Part shown: in pieces, positions 25,819 through 36,034 of the stretch
Position numbering within the stretch: the stretch's first letter is position 1
Layout: every line of letters starts with the position of its first letter
DNA from: Roseiarcus sp963737365
Lineage (GTDB): Bacteria > Pseudomonadota > Alphaproteobacteria > Rhizobiales > Beijerinckiaceae
Length of the DNA stretch: 64,000 bases
NCBI GenBank assembly: GCA_963737365.1
Contig: CAVTSD010000001.1
Location: forward strand, 1 to 64,000
Direction: 5' to 3'
Notes under the pieces: generated by a model
What the model was told of the DNA's origin: nothing
Databases searched by the model: none
What the model saw: the letters and a program-made list of their open reading frames with translations, nothing else
Position numbers and translations under genes: made by a program

Positions 25819-27850
25819 TTGTCCGAGCCAAGCGTGAATTCGAAGCTTCGACTGCTTGGGGACGTCGGGACGAGCGACAGGACGCCTCTCTCGCTCACGC
25901 CGCGGGCCCCCGCACAATCGGCCGCCCCGCCCGTTTCGATCACCCCGCCTCCGCCAACCGCGCCCGGCCGTGTTGAGCCGATCTTCCTCGGCGATTCGGC
26001 CGACGGCGCCGACCTCCTGAACGCCGGCCAGATCGTGCAGCCGTTGGCTCACCTTTGCGTGACCCCTCAGGTCCAGACGCCGTTTCTGGCGGCGATCCTA
26101 GGGCCGTCCGGCGCCGGCAAGACTTTCGCGTTGAGGCGTCTGGCGCAGACGATCGGACAGCTCAGCGGTTCCGCTGCGGCCGGCGGCCAGGCGCTTGAGC
26201 GCGTGGTCATGGCGCGCGTCGATGCTTCGACCGGCGTCGAGGCGCCGGTGGCGATCGCGAGCGCCGTCTATGTGGCGCTCGATTTCAAGCCCGGCGGCAT
26301 GGATTATTCGGGCCTTTTGGATGACCTTCGCCACGCCGGCGACGATCCTCACCGGGCGGCCAGCGCGGCCTCCGATCACCATGACGATCTCGTCAGGAGG
26401 CTTGAGGCCGAACGTACGCAGCGCGACGAAGTCGAGGCCAAGCGCGCACGTCTCGCGGACGCGCTCGCCTTCGACACCCCCGGCTCGCGCATCGACGTCT
26501 TCGCGCGCGCAAATCGAGGCACGATCGAAGCGCAGTTGCGCCGTTTTGGCCTGGCCGGAGCGGACGCAGACTCGAGCTATCGCAATCTTGCGCGCGACGT
26601 CTCGACCATCGGCGCCGGCGGCCGTTTTGGGGTCGTACTTCGGTCGATCTGGGCCTACGGCAGTCAAGCGCGGCTGCTCCTCTGGGGCGTCTTCGCCTTT
26701 GTGCTCGCCTTCATCCTCCAATTTTTGCACGGCTATACGGCGACCGATGCGATGGAGCATGGAAGCGAGTCGCTCAAGCCTGCTGGAGACTGGGTGACGG
26801 CGCACGGCGATTGGTTCGATCGGGCGGCGCAAATTTTGTTCATCCTAGGGGCGCTCGCCGTCGCGCTCAACCTGTGGCGGGCGCTTGGCTTTTCGAACCT
26901 CCTGCTGCGCGGCGGTCGATTGCTCACCAGCGAGGTCCGCGACCGCCGCAACGACCTCAACTCACGCGCCGCGCAACTCAATCAGCGGGTCGCCGCGCTG
27001 ACGATGGAGGCCGACGCGGCCGCCAAGCGCGCCGAAGCGGCAAGCCAGCGCGCCGGTGGCGTCACCTCCGTGCGGGCCCCAGGACCGGAATTCCTGGAAT
27101 CAAGCCATGCCCCCTCGGGCGCGGCGCGTGAATTCCTGGCCGCGCTTGGCGCGCGGGTCGGTCAGCCAGCCACGACGGGACCGGCGCTTGATCGAACTCA
27201 TAGTGGTCGTGGACAATCTCGACGCGCTGGCGCCGGCCGCGGCCATCGCCTGGATCGACGCCGCCCAGGGCGTGATGGGGCCAGGCTGCATCGGTCTCTT
27301 GGCTTTCGATCCCAGCCGACTTCAGGACGCGCTCGGCGGCGCGCGCGAGGCGCGTCGGCGCCTCGGCAAATGGCTGCAAGTCACGCTGAACCTACCGGCC
27401 CGCAAGGACGCCGACGGCGAACTTGTGGTTGCGCGCCTTCTGTCGGCGAGTGCGCAGCCGGCGCCCGCGCCGGATACGGCCGTGGCGGCGGCGCTCGTGG
27501 AGCCGCTGTCGAGCGCGGAAACCACGCTGCTTGCGGCGCTCGCGCCCCTCGCCGCGCATTCGCCGCGCGACGCCAAGCGCTTCCTTAACGCCTATCGTCT
27601 CGCGCGCTGCTCGAACGCGCCGCGGCCGGTGACGGCGCTTATGCAGGCCGTGGCTTTCGCCGACGACGAGGCGCAGGCGGCCATGCTTGAGCGGCTCGCC
27701 GATGGATCGGGCGAACTGACCGACATCAAGGGATCGCCCGCCTTGGTCGAAGCCGTCAATGCCGCGCGCGTCGCGAACAACGGGCCAATATCGATCGAGG
27801 ACGCGCGCGTCGCGGCCGAGACCGCGCGACGCTACGCCTTGCCGATTTAA
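25819..27850 (+). pseudogene. KAP-type P-loop NTPase with membrane segments, one frameshift
   Basis: The first frame starts at a TTG (25819) just after gaggagg. A proline-rich leader is followed by a Walker A motif (GPSGAGKTFALRRL). Two hydrophobic stretches follow (LLLWGVFAFVLAFILQF near 26670-26720, and ILFILGALAVALNLW), then a coiled region. Near 27170 the frame is lost. The other frame gives RRLIELIVVVDNLDAL, a Walker B-like motif, and continues to 27850. The layout (P-loop, inserted membrane segments, then Walker B) is that of KAP NTPases. One base extra or two missing near gccacgacgg explains the break; whether it is natural is unknown. Confidence 0.7.
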
Positions 27851-27863
27851 GCGGCAGCCGCAG

Positions 27864-30800
27864 TCACTCCGCTGCGCCTGCGATCGGCGCTGCGCCGTGG
27901 CGCAGATAGTACCTGCGCCACAAGCCCGACAGCCACTTCGCGAAATCGTCCAGATAGATGAAAACCACCGGGGTCGTGTAGAGCGTCAGCGCCTGACTGA
28001 CGATGAGGCCGCCGACGATTGTGATGCCCAGCGGATGGCGGAGCTCCGAGCCTTCGCCGGTTCCGAACGCCAGTGGCAGCGCGCCAAACAGCGCGGCGAA
28101 GGTCGTCATCATGATCGGGCGAAAACGGAGAAGGCAGGCCTCTTCGATCGCCTCGCGCGTATTGCGCCCGCGCCGCTCCGCTTCGAGCGCGAAGTCGACC
28201 ATCAGAATCGCGTTCTTCTTCACGATGCCGATCAAGAGGAGAACGCCGATTGCGGCGATGATCGTGAATTGGGTGTCGAAGACCCACAACGCCAGGGCGG
28301 CGCCGACGCTTGCCGAGAACAACGTCGAGAGAATGGTCAGGGGATGGATCAGGCTTTCGTACAGAACACCGAGCACAATATAAATCGTCACGAGCGCAGC
28401 GCCGAAAAGGAGCGGCATGCTTGATTGCGACTGCTGAAAGGTCGCCGCGGTGCCGGCGAACGACCCGCGGACTGTCGAGGGCATGTCGATGCGCTCGATC
28501 GCCTTGTCGATCTCGGTCTTCGCTTCGCTCAGCGAGCGCCCGGGAGCCAGATTGAACGAGATCGTCGAAGCCGCGAACTGTCCCTGGTGATTGACGCTCA
28601 GCGGCGTGTGGCTGGGCGCGAATTTGGCGAAGGCGGACAGCGGAACCATGGTCTCAACCGATGTCGTAACGGCTGCGCCAGTCGAAGCGGCCGAATGACC
28701 GCTGACCGCCAAGGAATTGGTCGCGAGGTTGCGCGCCGCATCCGCGGCGATTGTCGCCGCGGTGTTGGCGGCCCCGGTCGAGGATGAATAGTCGCCGGCG
28801 GCGATCCCGGTCTGTTGCACCCCGGTCGGATTGGCCCCGGACGTCGACACATAGATCTGGTCCAGCGTGCGTGGATCCTGCCAGTAGCGCGGCGCGATCT
28901 CCATGACGACATGATACTGGTTGAGCGCATTGTAGATGGTCGACACCTGACGCTGACCAAAGGCGTCGTAAAGCGTGTTGTCGATCGCGCTCAGCGTCAG
29001 TCCAAGCCGCATCGCCGTATCGCGGTCGATGGTGAGGTTGGTCTGGAGGCCGCCGAGCTGCTGATCGGAGTTCACGTCCTTGATGATGTCGTTGCCCCTC
29101 AAGGCTTGAGTGAGCTTGGGCGCCCAGGCGTAGAGTTCCGTCGGGTCGTCCGAGAGTAACGTATATTGATAGGCGGCGTTGCCCTGTCGGCCGCCCGTTC
29201 TCAGGTCCGAGACCGAGAACATGAACAGCCGCGCGCCCGCGACCTGCGAAAGCTTGCCGCGCAGCCGCGCCACGACATCATCGGCCGTCACTTTACGCTC
29301 GCTATACGGTTTCAGCGAAACATAGATGAAGCCAGTGTTGGTGCCCCGCCCACCGGTAAAGCCGACGACGCTCGCGACGGCAGGGTCGTCCTGCACGATG
29401 GTCTGCAATTGCGTGAACTTGGTCTTCATCGCCTGAAAGGAAATGCTCTGATCGCCTTGGATCGAGCCGATGATGAGGCCGGTGTCCTGCACCGGAAACA
29501 GGCCGTAGGTCATCTGATAGCGAAACATGTAGTAGTTGAGCCCGATCGTGGCGAACAATGACAACGCCACAAGCCCGGGATGACGGAGCGCAACGCGCAA
29601 GGTCGTTCGATAGAAGGCCAGCATCGCGTCGAAGACGCGCTCTGTCGCTCGATAAAGGCGTCCGTGTTCGACCCGACCGCGCGGCAGAATCAAAGCGCAC
29701 ATCATCGGCGTCGTCGTCAGCGCGACCACCATGGAGATCAGCACGGCGACGGTGAGGGTGAGCGAGAATTCGGTGAACAGGCGCCCGACGATACCGCCGA
29801 AGAAGAGCAGCGGCGCAAACACCGCGATCAGCGAGAGCGTGATCGAAACGACGGTGAAGCCGACCTCGCCCGCGCCTCGGATCGCGGCTTCGACGCGCGG
29901 CATGCCCTCTTCGAGATAGCGCGAGATATTCTCGAGTACGACGATGGCGTCGTCGACGACGAACCCAGTCGAAATCGTCAGCGCCATCAGCGACAGATTG
30001 TTGAGGCTAAATCCGAGCAGATACATCACGCCGAACGAGCCGATGATTGAAGTCGGCACGGCGACGCTCGGTATGGCCGCCGCACGGACGCTGCGCAGGA
30101 AGGCGAAGACAACCAGGATCACCAGAAGGACGGCGATCACCAGCGTCTCCTCGGTGTCCTGCAAGGATTGACGGATGGTCTTTGACCGGTCGACGGCGAC
30201 GGTGAGGTCGACGTCGCCCGGCAGCGAGGCGATCAGGCGCGGCAACTCGGCTCGAACGTTGTCGACCGCCTGGATGATGTTGGCGCCCGGCTGGCGCGAC
30301 AGAACGACCGCGACCCCTGGCTTGCCGTTGACGAGGCCGGCGTTACGCAAGTCCTCCACGGAATCGAGAACTTCGGCGACGTCGGCGAGCCTGACCGGCG
30401 CGCCGTTGCGGTAGGCGATCACCAGATCGCGATATTGCGCCGCACGCGTCGCCTGATCGTTGGCGTAGATCTGATAATGGTAGTTGTCGTCCTCGATCGC
30501 GCCTTTCGGACTGTTGGCGTTGGCGGAAGCAAGCGCCGCGCGGATGTCCTCAAGACCAATGCCGTAGTGGAAGATCGCGCCGGGGTTGATCTCGACGCGC
30601 ACGGCCGGCAGCGCGGCGCCGGAAATATCGACCTCGCCGATGCCCGGAAGCTGCGACAGCCGCTGCTGCAGAATGTTGGAGGCCAGGTCGTAAAGCTGCC
30701 CCGCCGTGTGCGTCGTCGACGACATGGCGATGACCATGATCGGCGCATCCGCCGGATTGACCTTATGGTAGGTCGGATTCTGACGCAGGCTGGTCGGCAG

Positions 30801-31160
30801 ATCGACACGGGCCGCGACGATGGCCGCCTGAACGTCGCGCGCCGCGCCGTCGATGTTGCGACCGAGGCCGAACTGAAGGGTGATGCGGGTCGAGCCAAGC
30901 GTGCTCTGCGACGTCATCTCGTTGACGTCGGCGATCTGACCTAGGTGCCGCTCGAGCGGGGCGGCGACCGAGGTCGCCATCGTGTCGGGGCTCGCGCCCG
31001 GCATGTTCGCCTGAACCGAGATGACCGGAAAGTCGACCTGCGGCAACGGCGAGACCGGCAATTGCGAATAGCCGAGCAGTCCGCCGAAGATGATTCCGAT
31101 CGTGAGCAGAATCGTCGCGACGGGCCGGCGAATGAAGAGTTCGGAGAACCGGTTGTTCAC
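27864..31160 (-). CDS. RND multidrug efflux transporter, second subunit (MdtC-like)
   Basis: 1098 residues, inner-membrane proton-driven RND pump. Typical features are FIRRPVATILLTIG at the N terminus, SLMALTISTGFVVDDAIVVLENI in the proton-relay helix, GFTVVSITLSLIAVFAPLLF, and the C-terminal IGIVKKNAILMVDFAL with RFRPIMMTT. It is longer than MdtC or its partner here because of an Ala/Thr/Ser-rich insertion of about 60 residues near residues 770-835, in the second periplasmic loop. The start overlaps the stop of the first RND gene by four bases. Two different RND subunits side by side suggest an MdtBC-type heteromeric pump. Confidence 0.9.
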   Translation of the reverse strand: MNNRFSELFIRRPVATILLTIGIIFGGLLGYSQLPVSPLPQVDFPVISVQANMPGASPDTMATSVAAPLERHLGQIADVNEMTSQSTLGSTRITLQFGLGRNIDGAARDVQAAIVAARVDLPTSLRQNPTYHKVNPADAPIMVIAMSSTTHTAGQLYDLASNILQQRLSQLPGIGEVDISGAALPAVRVEINPGAIFHYGIGLEDIRAALASANANSPKGAIEDDNYHYQIYANDQATRAAQYRDLVIAYRNGAPVRLADVAEVLDSVEDLRNAGLVNGKPGVAVVLSRQPGANIIQAVDNVRAELPRLIASLPGDVDLTVAVDRSKTIRQSLQDTEETLVIAVLLVILVVFAFLRSVRAAAIPSVAVPTSIIGSFGVMYLLGFSLNNLSLMALTISTGFVVDDAIVVLENISRYLEEGMPRVEAAIRGAGEVGFTVVSITLSLIAVFAPLLFFGGIVGRLFTEFSLTLTVAVLISMVVALTTTPMMCALILPRGRVEHGRLYRATERVFDAMLAFYRTTLRVALRHPGLVALSLFATIGLNYYMFRYQMTYGLFPVQDTGLIIGSIQGDQSISFQAMKTKFTQLQTIVQDDPAVASVVGFTGGRGTNTGFIYVSLKPYSERKVTADDVVARLRGKLSQVAGARLFMFSVSDLRTGGRQGNAAYQYTLLSDDPTELYAWAPKLTQALRGNDIIKDVNSDQQLGGLQTNLTIDRDTAMRLGLTLSAIDNTLYDAFGQRQVSTIYNALNQYHVVMEIAPRYWQDPRTLDQIYVSTSGANPTGVQQTGIAAGDYSSSTGAANTAATIAADAARNLATNSLAVSGHSAASTGAAVTTSVETMVPLSAFAKFAPSHTPLSVNHQGQFAASTISFNLAPGRSLSEAKTEIDKAIERIDMPSTVRGSFAGTAATFQQSQSSMPLLFGAALVTIYIVLGVLYESLIHPLTILSTLFSASVGAALALWVFDTQFTIIAAIGVLLLIGIVKKNAILMVDFALEAERRGRNTREAIEEACLLRFRPIMMTTFAALFGALPLAFGTGEGSELRHPLGITIVGGLIVSQALTLYTTPVVFIYLDDFAKWLSGLWRRYYLRHGAAPIAGAAE

Positions 31161-34100
31161 GGCGCTTCTGTCGCCAGCGTCACATGGGTGGATCCCATGC
31201 CGAGACGCTCGCCGAGGCGCTCGAAGAAGAGGTAGATGACCGGGGTCGTGTAGAGCGTCAGCACCTGGCTGAAGGCGAGACCGCCGACAATCGCCAGCCC
31301 AAGCGGACGGCGAAGCTCCGAGCCGACGCCGGTTCCCAGCATCAAAGGCAAGGCGCCGAAGATCGCTGCGACCGTCGTCATGAGGATCGGCCGGAGGCGC
31401 AGGAGACAGGCCTGATAGATCGCCTCGCGCGCCGGCAGCCCTTGCTCGCGCTGCGCGTCGAGCGCGAAATCGATCATCATGATCGCGTTTTTCTTGACGA
31501 TGCCGATCAGGAGCACGATGCCGATCACTCCGATAATGTCGAGCCCGGCGCCGGCCGCGTTGAGCGTCAAGAGCGCGCCGATGCCGGCCGACGGAAGCGT
31601 GGTCAGAATCGTGATCGGGTGGATGAAGCTCTCATAGAGCACTCCGAGCACGATATACATGGCCGCAATCGCGGCCGCGAGCAGGAAGATCTCGTTCGAC
31701 AGCGCCGACTGAAACGCTTGCGCCGCGCCTTGGAAGCTGACCGCAAAGCTCGGCGGCAGGTCGATCTCTTGCAGCGCCTTGCCGATTGCGTCGACGCCTT
31801 CGCCCAGGGACGCGCCCGGGGCAAGGTTGAACGAGATCGTCGTCACCGGAAACTGCTTGAGATGCGAGATCTGCAACGGCGAGGTTTTGACATTGAAATT
31901 GGCGACCGCTTCGAGCGGCGTCTGCCCGGTGGTCGAGGCGGCGGACGGCAGATAGATCGAATCGAGCGATTTCACCGAGCGCGCCATCGACGGCTCGACG
32001 TCGAGAATGACGCGGTATTGATTGCTTTGGGTGAAGATGGTCGAGATGATGCGCTGGCCGTAGGCGTCGTAGAGCGCATTGTCGACGATTGCCGGCGTGA
32101 TGCCGAATCGGGCGGCGTTGGCGCGGTCGAGATCGACGGTCACCGAGCGGCCGTCGGGCTGCAGATCGCTCGCCACATCGACGATCGAGGGAATCTGGCT
32201 CAGGCGCTGCAACACCTTCGGCGTCCAGGTCTGCAGCGTCGCCAGATCCTGGTTCTCGAGCGTGAACTGATACTGGGTCGCGCTGACGGCGGTGTCGATG
32301 GACAAATCCTGCACCGGCTGCATGAACAGCGCGATCCCCGGAACATTCGCTGTTTCCCTTTGGATCCGCCGAATGATCTCGCTCGCCGTCGCCGTGCGCT
32401 TCGCATGCGGCTTGAGGTTGATGAGCAAGCGGCCCGAGTTGAGGGTCACGTTCGAGCCATCGACACCGATGAAAGAGGACAGGCTTTCAACGTCTGGATC
32501 GGTCAAGATGGCTTTGGCGAGCGCCTGTTGATGATCCGCCATCTGGTCGAATGAAATCGCTTCCGCCGCCTGCGTCACGCCTTGGATGACGCCGGTGTCC
32601 TGGATGGGGAAGAAGCCTTTCGGGATCGTCATATAGAGGTAGCCGGTGAGCAGGAACGTGCCGAGCGCGACCAAAAGCATAAAGCCTTGATGATCGAGCG
32701 CGACCCGCAGCGTCGCGGCATAGAAACGGGTCAGAGCCTGGAAGAACCGTCCCCCGCTCGCCTCGCCGCCATGACCGCCATGACGCTGCGGGCGCAGAAG
32801 CTTGGCGCAGAGCATCGGCACCAAGGTCAGCGAGACCACGGCGGAAATGACAATGGCCGCAGCGAGCGTGATCGCGAACTCGTGGAACAGCCGCCCGACC
32901 ACGTCGCCCATGAACAGGAGCGGGATCAACACCGCGAGCAACGACACGGTGAGCGAAATGATGGTGAAGCCGATCTGCGCCGAGCCCTTCATCGCTGCTT
33001 CGTAAGGACTGTCGCCGAGCTCGAGAAAGCGAGCGATGTTTTCGATCACCACGATAGCGTCGTCGACGACGAAGCCGGTCGCCACGGTCAGCGCCATCAG
33101 CGATAAATTATCGAGGCTGAAGCCGGCCTCATACATGATCGCAAGCGCCCCGATCAGCGACAGCGGCACCGACAAGCTCGGAATGAAGGTCGCCGGGATG
33201 TTGCGCAGGAACAGGAAGATGACCATCACGACGAGGCCGACCGCGAGCGCAAGCTCGAACTCAACGTCTTCGACGGAGGCGCGGATGGTGGTCGTGCGAT
33301 CGGTCAGCGGCGTGATCGTAACCGCCGCTGGCAAACTCTGCCCAAGCGAGGGCAGGATCTTCTTGATGCTGTCGACAACCTGGATGACGTTGGCGCCTGG
33401 TTGACGCTGGATGTTGACGATCAGCGCCGGCGTTGTGTTCATCCAAGCGCGCAGTCGGCCGTTCTCGGGCCCGATCTCGACGCTTGCGACATCGGACAGC
33501 CGAATCGGCGCGCCATTGCGGTAGGCGATGACCGATTTCGCATAATCCTTGGGGTCGCGAATTTGATCGTTGGCGTTGATCGAAGAGGCTTGCGCGGGTC
33601 CGTCGAAATTCCCCTTCGGCGTATTGACGTTGAGGTTGGCGATCGTGGTGCGCAGATCGTCAAGGTTGATGTTCACAGAGGACAGCGCGAGCGGATTAAC
33701 GTGGATGCGAACGGATGGCCTTTGTCCACCGGAAATCGAGACGAGCCCGACCCCGGGAAGCTGGGACAGTTTCGGCACGAGGCGGGTTTCGATGATGTCT
33801 TCGACATCGGTGAGCTTCATCGATTCCGAAGTGACGCCGAGCGTCAAAATCGGCGCGTCGGCTGGATTGACCTTGGCGTAGATCGGCGGCGCCGGCAGAT
33901 CGGCCGGCAAAAGGTTGCCAGCGGCGTTGATCGCCTGCTGGACCTCCTGCTCCGCGATGTCGAGGCCGATGTCGAGGCCGAACCGCAAGGTGATGATCGA
34001 AGCGCCGGCGGAACTTGCCGACATCATCTGACTCAGACTCGCCATCTGGCCGAACTGCCGCTCGAGCGGCGCCGTCACCGCCGAAGTCATCACCTCCGGG

Positions 34101-34264
34101 CTCGCGCCCGGATAGAAAGTCTGGACCTGGATCGTCGGATAATCGACCTCTGGCAGGGCCGAGAGCGGCAGGAAGCGAAAAGCCATGATGCCGACGAGCA
34201 GAATGGCGATCATCAGAAGACTGGTCGCGACCGGACGATCGATGAAGATCCGGGACGGATTCAC
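31157..34264 (-). CDS. RND multidrug efflux transporter, first subunit (MdtB-like)
   Basis: 1035 residues, the standard RND length. It opens with FIDRPVATSLLMIAILLVG. The proton-relay motif SLMALTVATGFVVDDAIVVIENI is intact, as are GFTIISLTVSLLAVLIPLLF and, near the C terminus, IGIVKKNAIMMIDFAL followed by LRPILMTTVAA. It lies 25 bases after the fusion-protein gene and overlaps the second RND gene, so the three form one operon. It works as part of a heterotrimeric pump with the next subunit (by analogy with MdtABC). No outer-membrane channel gene is in the window. Confidence 0.92.
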   Translation of the reverse strand: MNPSRIFIDRPVATSLLMIAILLVGIMAFRFLPLSALPEVDYPTIQVQTFYPGASPEVMTSAVTAPLERQFGQMASLSQMMSASSAGASIITLRFGLDIGLDIAEQEVQQAINAAGNLLPADLPAPPIYAKVNPADAPILTLGVTSESMKLTDVEDIIETRLVPKLSQLPGVGLVSISGGQRPSVRIHVNPLALSSVNINLDDLRTTIANLNVNTPKGNFDGPAQASSINANDQIRDPKDYAKSVIAYRNGAPIRLSDVASVEIGPENGRLRAWMNTTPALIVNIQRQPGANVIQVVDSIKKILPSLGQSLPAAVTITPLTDRTTTIRASVEDVEFELALAVGLVVMVIFLFLRNIPATFIPSLSVPLSLIGALAIMYEAGFSLDNLSLMALTVATGFVVDDAIVVIENIARFLELGDSPYEAAMKGSAQIGFTIISLTVSLLAVLIPLLFMGDVVGRLFHEFAITLAAAIVISAVVSLTLVPMLCAKLLRPQRHGGHGGEASGGRFFQALTRFYAATLRVALDHQGFMLLVALGTFLLTGYLYMTIPKGFFPIQDTGVIQGVTQAAEAISFDQMADHQQALAKAILTDPDVESLSSFIGVDGSNVTLNSGRLLINLKPHAKRTATASEIIRRIQRETANVPGIALFMQPVQDLSIDTAVSATQYQFTLENQDLATLQTWTPKVLQRLSQIPSIVDVASDLQPDGRSVTVDLDRANAARFGITPAIVDNALYDAYGQRIISTIFTQSNQYRVILDVEPSMARSVKSLDSIYLPSAASTTGQTPLEAVANFNVKTSPLQISHLKQFPVTTISFNLAPGASLGEGVDAIGKALQEIDLPPSFAVSFQGAAQAFQSALSNEIFLLAAAIAAMYIVLGVLYESFIHPITILTTLPSAGIGALLTLNAAGAGLDIIGVIGIVLLIGIVKKNAIMMIDFALDAQREQGLPAREAIYQACLLRLRPILMTTVAAIFGALPLMLGTGVGSELRRPLGLAIVGGLAFSQVLTLYTTPVIYLFFERLGERLGMGSTHVTLATEAP

Positions 34265-34289
34265 CGCTCCGCCCTAAAGGCCCATGCTC

Positions 34290-35825
34290 TCATTGCCCCG
34301 AGCCCTGCGCAGGCGCGGCCGCGTGAGCCCCGCTCGGCGCTGACGAGCCTTGCGCCGAGGCGCCGGACGGCGCTGCGTCCGGGGCGGTCGAGCTGGCGGG
34401 CGCGGAAATGGCCGAGGCGGCCGGCGGAGCGGAATCCTCGTTGGCGCCCGCCTGGTCGTGATGGTGCTTATGATGCTGGCCGCCGCCGCCACCGCTCCAC
34501 CCAGCACCGCTGGCGGCCCCGGCCTGCCCGCTCCCCGCGGCCGCCTGGTCCACGACCTTGACCTTCGCGCCGTCGCGCAGCCGGTCGACGCCATCGATCA
34601 CCACCTTGTCGCCCGCAGCCAGGCCCGTGGTGATCACGGTGTGCTTGCCGTCCGCCGCGCCGATGGTGACGTCGCGCTTGGCGACCGTCGAATCATCCTT
34701 GATGAGATAGACGAAATCACCCGATGCGCCGAGTTGGATCGCCGCATTGGGGGCGAGCGTGACCCCGGTCAACGTGTCGACCAGAAGGCGGACATTGACG
34801 AACTGGTCCGGGAACAGGAGCCCCTTAGGATTGTCGAACGTCGACCGCATCTTGATGGTGCCGGTGGTGACGTCGATCTGGCTGTCGAAGGTGGTGAGCG
34901 TCCCGGTCGCCAGCGCATGGACATTGTCCCGGTCGAGCACCGTAACCGGAAGCTTGGCGCCGGCGCTCAGACGGGCCGCTATGCGGGGCAAATTGCTCTC
35001 GGGCGTCGTGAACACAACGCTGATCGGATCGATCTGGGTGATGACGACGATGCCGTTGGCGTCGGAGGGTTGCAGGTAGTTTCCGGGATCGACAAGCCGC
35101 AAGCCCACCCTGCCGTTGATCGGCGAGACGATATGGGTGTAGGCGACGTTGAGTTCGGCCGTCTTGACCAGCGCCTGGTCGGCGGCGATCGCCGCTTTGT
35201 CCTGGGCGACAAGCGACATCTGGTCGGTGACCTGCTGCTGGGCGATCGAATCCTGTTTGGCGAGCTGCTGATAGCGAGCGAGATCGCCCTGCGCCTGGGC
35301 CGATAAAGCCTGGTCCTTGGCCAATTGCCCCTGGGCCTGGGCCAGCGCCGCTTCGTAGGGCCGCGGGTCGATCTGGGCGATGAAGTCGCCCTGCTTGACC
35401 GTCTGGCCTTCGGTGAAGCCGACGCTCTGCAATGTTCCGGCGATCTGGGTGCGGATGGTCACCGTCTCGAACGGCGTCACCGTGCCCAGGGCGTCGATGG
35501 TGAGCGGCATGTGGCCGGTTATGATCGGCGCCACGCGCACGGTTTGAGCCTCATGGCCTGGGCGGCCGGAGCCTTCCTCGTGATTGGCGGATGGCGCGGC
35601 GCTTTCATGCCTCTTCCACGCGTAGACCGCCGCGGCGGCCAAGGCCGCCACGATCACAATCCACGCGACCCAATTCCGTCGTCGCCGGGGCGCGCTCTCG
35701 GGCGCCGCGGGCTCCGCAATCGGCGGCGCCGCGGGCGCGGGCGCCGCGCGCTGCGTCACTTCGTCCGGTCTCAGAGCCTCATTCATATCAACGCTCGCGG
35801 TGCGCGCCACGCTTGGCACAGACAA
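34290..35825 (-). CDS. RND efflux periplasmic adaptor (MdtA-like, HlyD family)
   Basis: 511 residues. A single N-terminal membrane anchor (NWVAWIVIVAALAAAAVYAW) is followed by the lipoyl/coiled-coil/beta-barrel order of MdtA-type adaptors: GTVTPFETVTIRTQIAGTL, IDPRPYEAALAQAQGQLAKD, NVAYTHIVSPINGRVGLRLVD and the later VTLAPNAAIQLG. The last 80 residues are a Gly/Ala/Ser/Pro-rich tail with a GGGQHHKHHHDQ cluster, not part of the normal fold. It is the first gene of the efflux operon. No dedicated regulator is adjacent; the TetR gene beyond the tRNA has its own operator elsewhere. Confidence 0.92.
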   Translation of the reverse strand: MSVPSVARTASVDMNEALRPDEVTQRAAPAPAAPPIAEPAAPESAPRRRRNWVAWIVIVAALAAAAVYAWKRHESAAPSANHEEGSGRPGHEAQTVRVAPIITGHMPLTIDALGTVTPFETVTIRTQIAGTLQSVGFTEGQTVKQGDFIAQIDPRPYEAALAQAQGQLAKDQALSAQAQGDLARYQQLAKQDSIAQQQVTDQMSLVAQDKAAIAADQALVKTAELNVAYTHIVSPINGRVGLRLVDPGNYLQPSDANGIVVITQIDPISVVFTTPESNLPRIAARLSAGAKLPVTVLDRDNVHALATGTLTTFDSQIDVTTGTIKMRSTFDNPKGLLFPDQFVNVRLLVDTLTGVTLAPNAAIQLGASGDFVYLIKDDSTVAKRDVTIGAADGKHTVITTGLAAGDKVVIDGVDRLRDGAKVKVVDQAAAGSGQAGAASGAGWSGGGGGQHHKHHHDQAGANEDSAPPAASAISAPASSTAPDAAPSGASAQGSSAPSGAHAAAPAQGSGQ

Positions 35826-35957
35826 ATTTTAGGTTCAAATCAAGCTCGCGTGCGCAGGCTCGCCTCCAGGACCCTTAAGTCGGGTCTAGCCGGCGGGTGT
35901 TGCATTCTGGTTATCATTGCGTCATAAGCGCGACCGGCGGCTCTGCCGCCTTCGGAC

Positions 35958-36032
35958 GCGGGTGTAGCTCAGGGGTAGAGCACAACCTTGCCAAGGTTGG
36001 GGTCGAGGGTTCGAATCCCTTCGCCCGCTCCA
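35958..36032 (+). tRNA. tRNA-Gly (anticodon GCC)
   Basis: 75 nt including an encoded CCA. The acceptor gcgggtg pairs with cgcccgc, the D arm is agctcaggggtagagc, and the anticodon arm accttgccaaggt has anticodon GCC. The T arm is ggtcgagggttcgaatccc, and the discriminator base is t. The 3' end lies two bases from the stop codon of the opposing TetR gene. Confidence 0.97.
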
Positions 36033-36034
36033 AA

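Noticed and set aside
31184..32554. Long plus-strand ORF (456 codons) inside the RND transporter
   Set aside because: It is the complement of a conserved RND gene; composition is Arg/Asp/His-rich with no motif.
27864..35825. TetR gene at 36035 as the regulator of the efflux operon
   Set aside because: Its operator lies in the divergent region on its far side, and a tRNA separates it from the efflux genes; no matching palindrome was seen before the adaptor gene.
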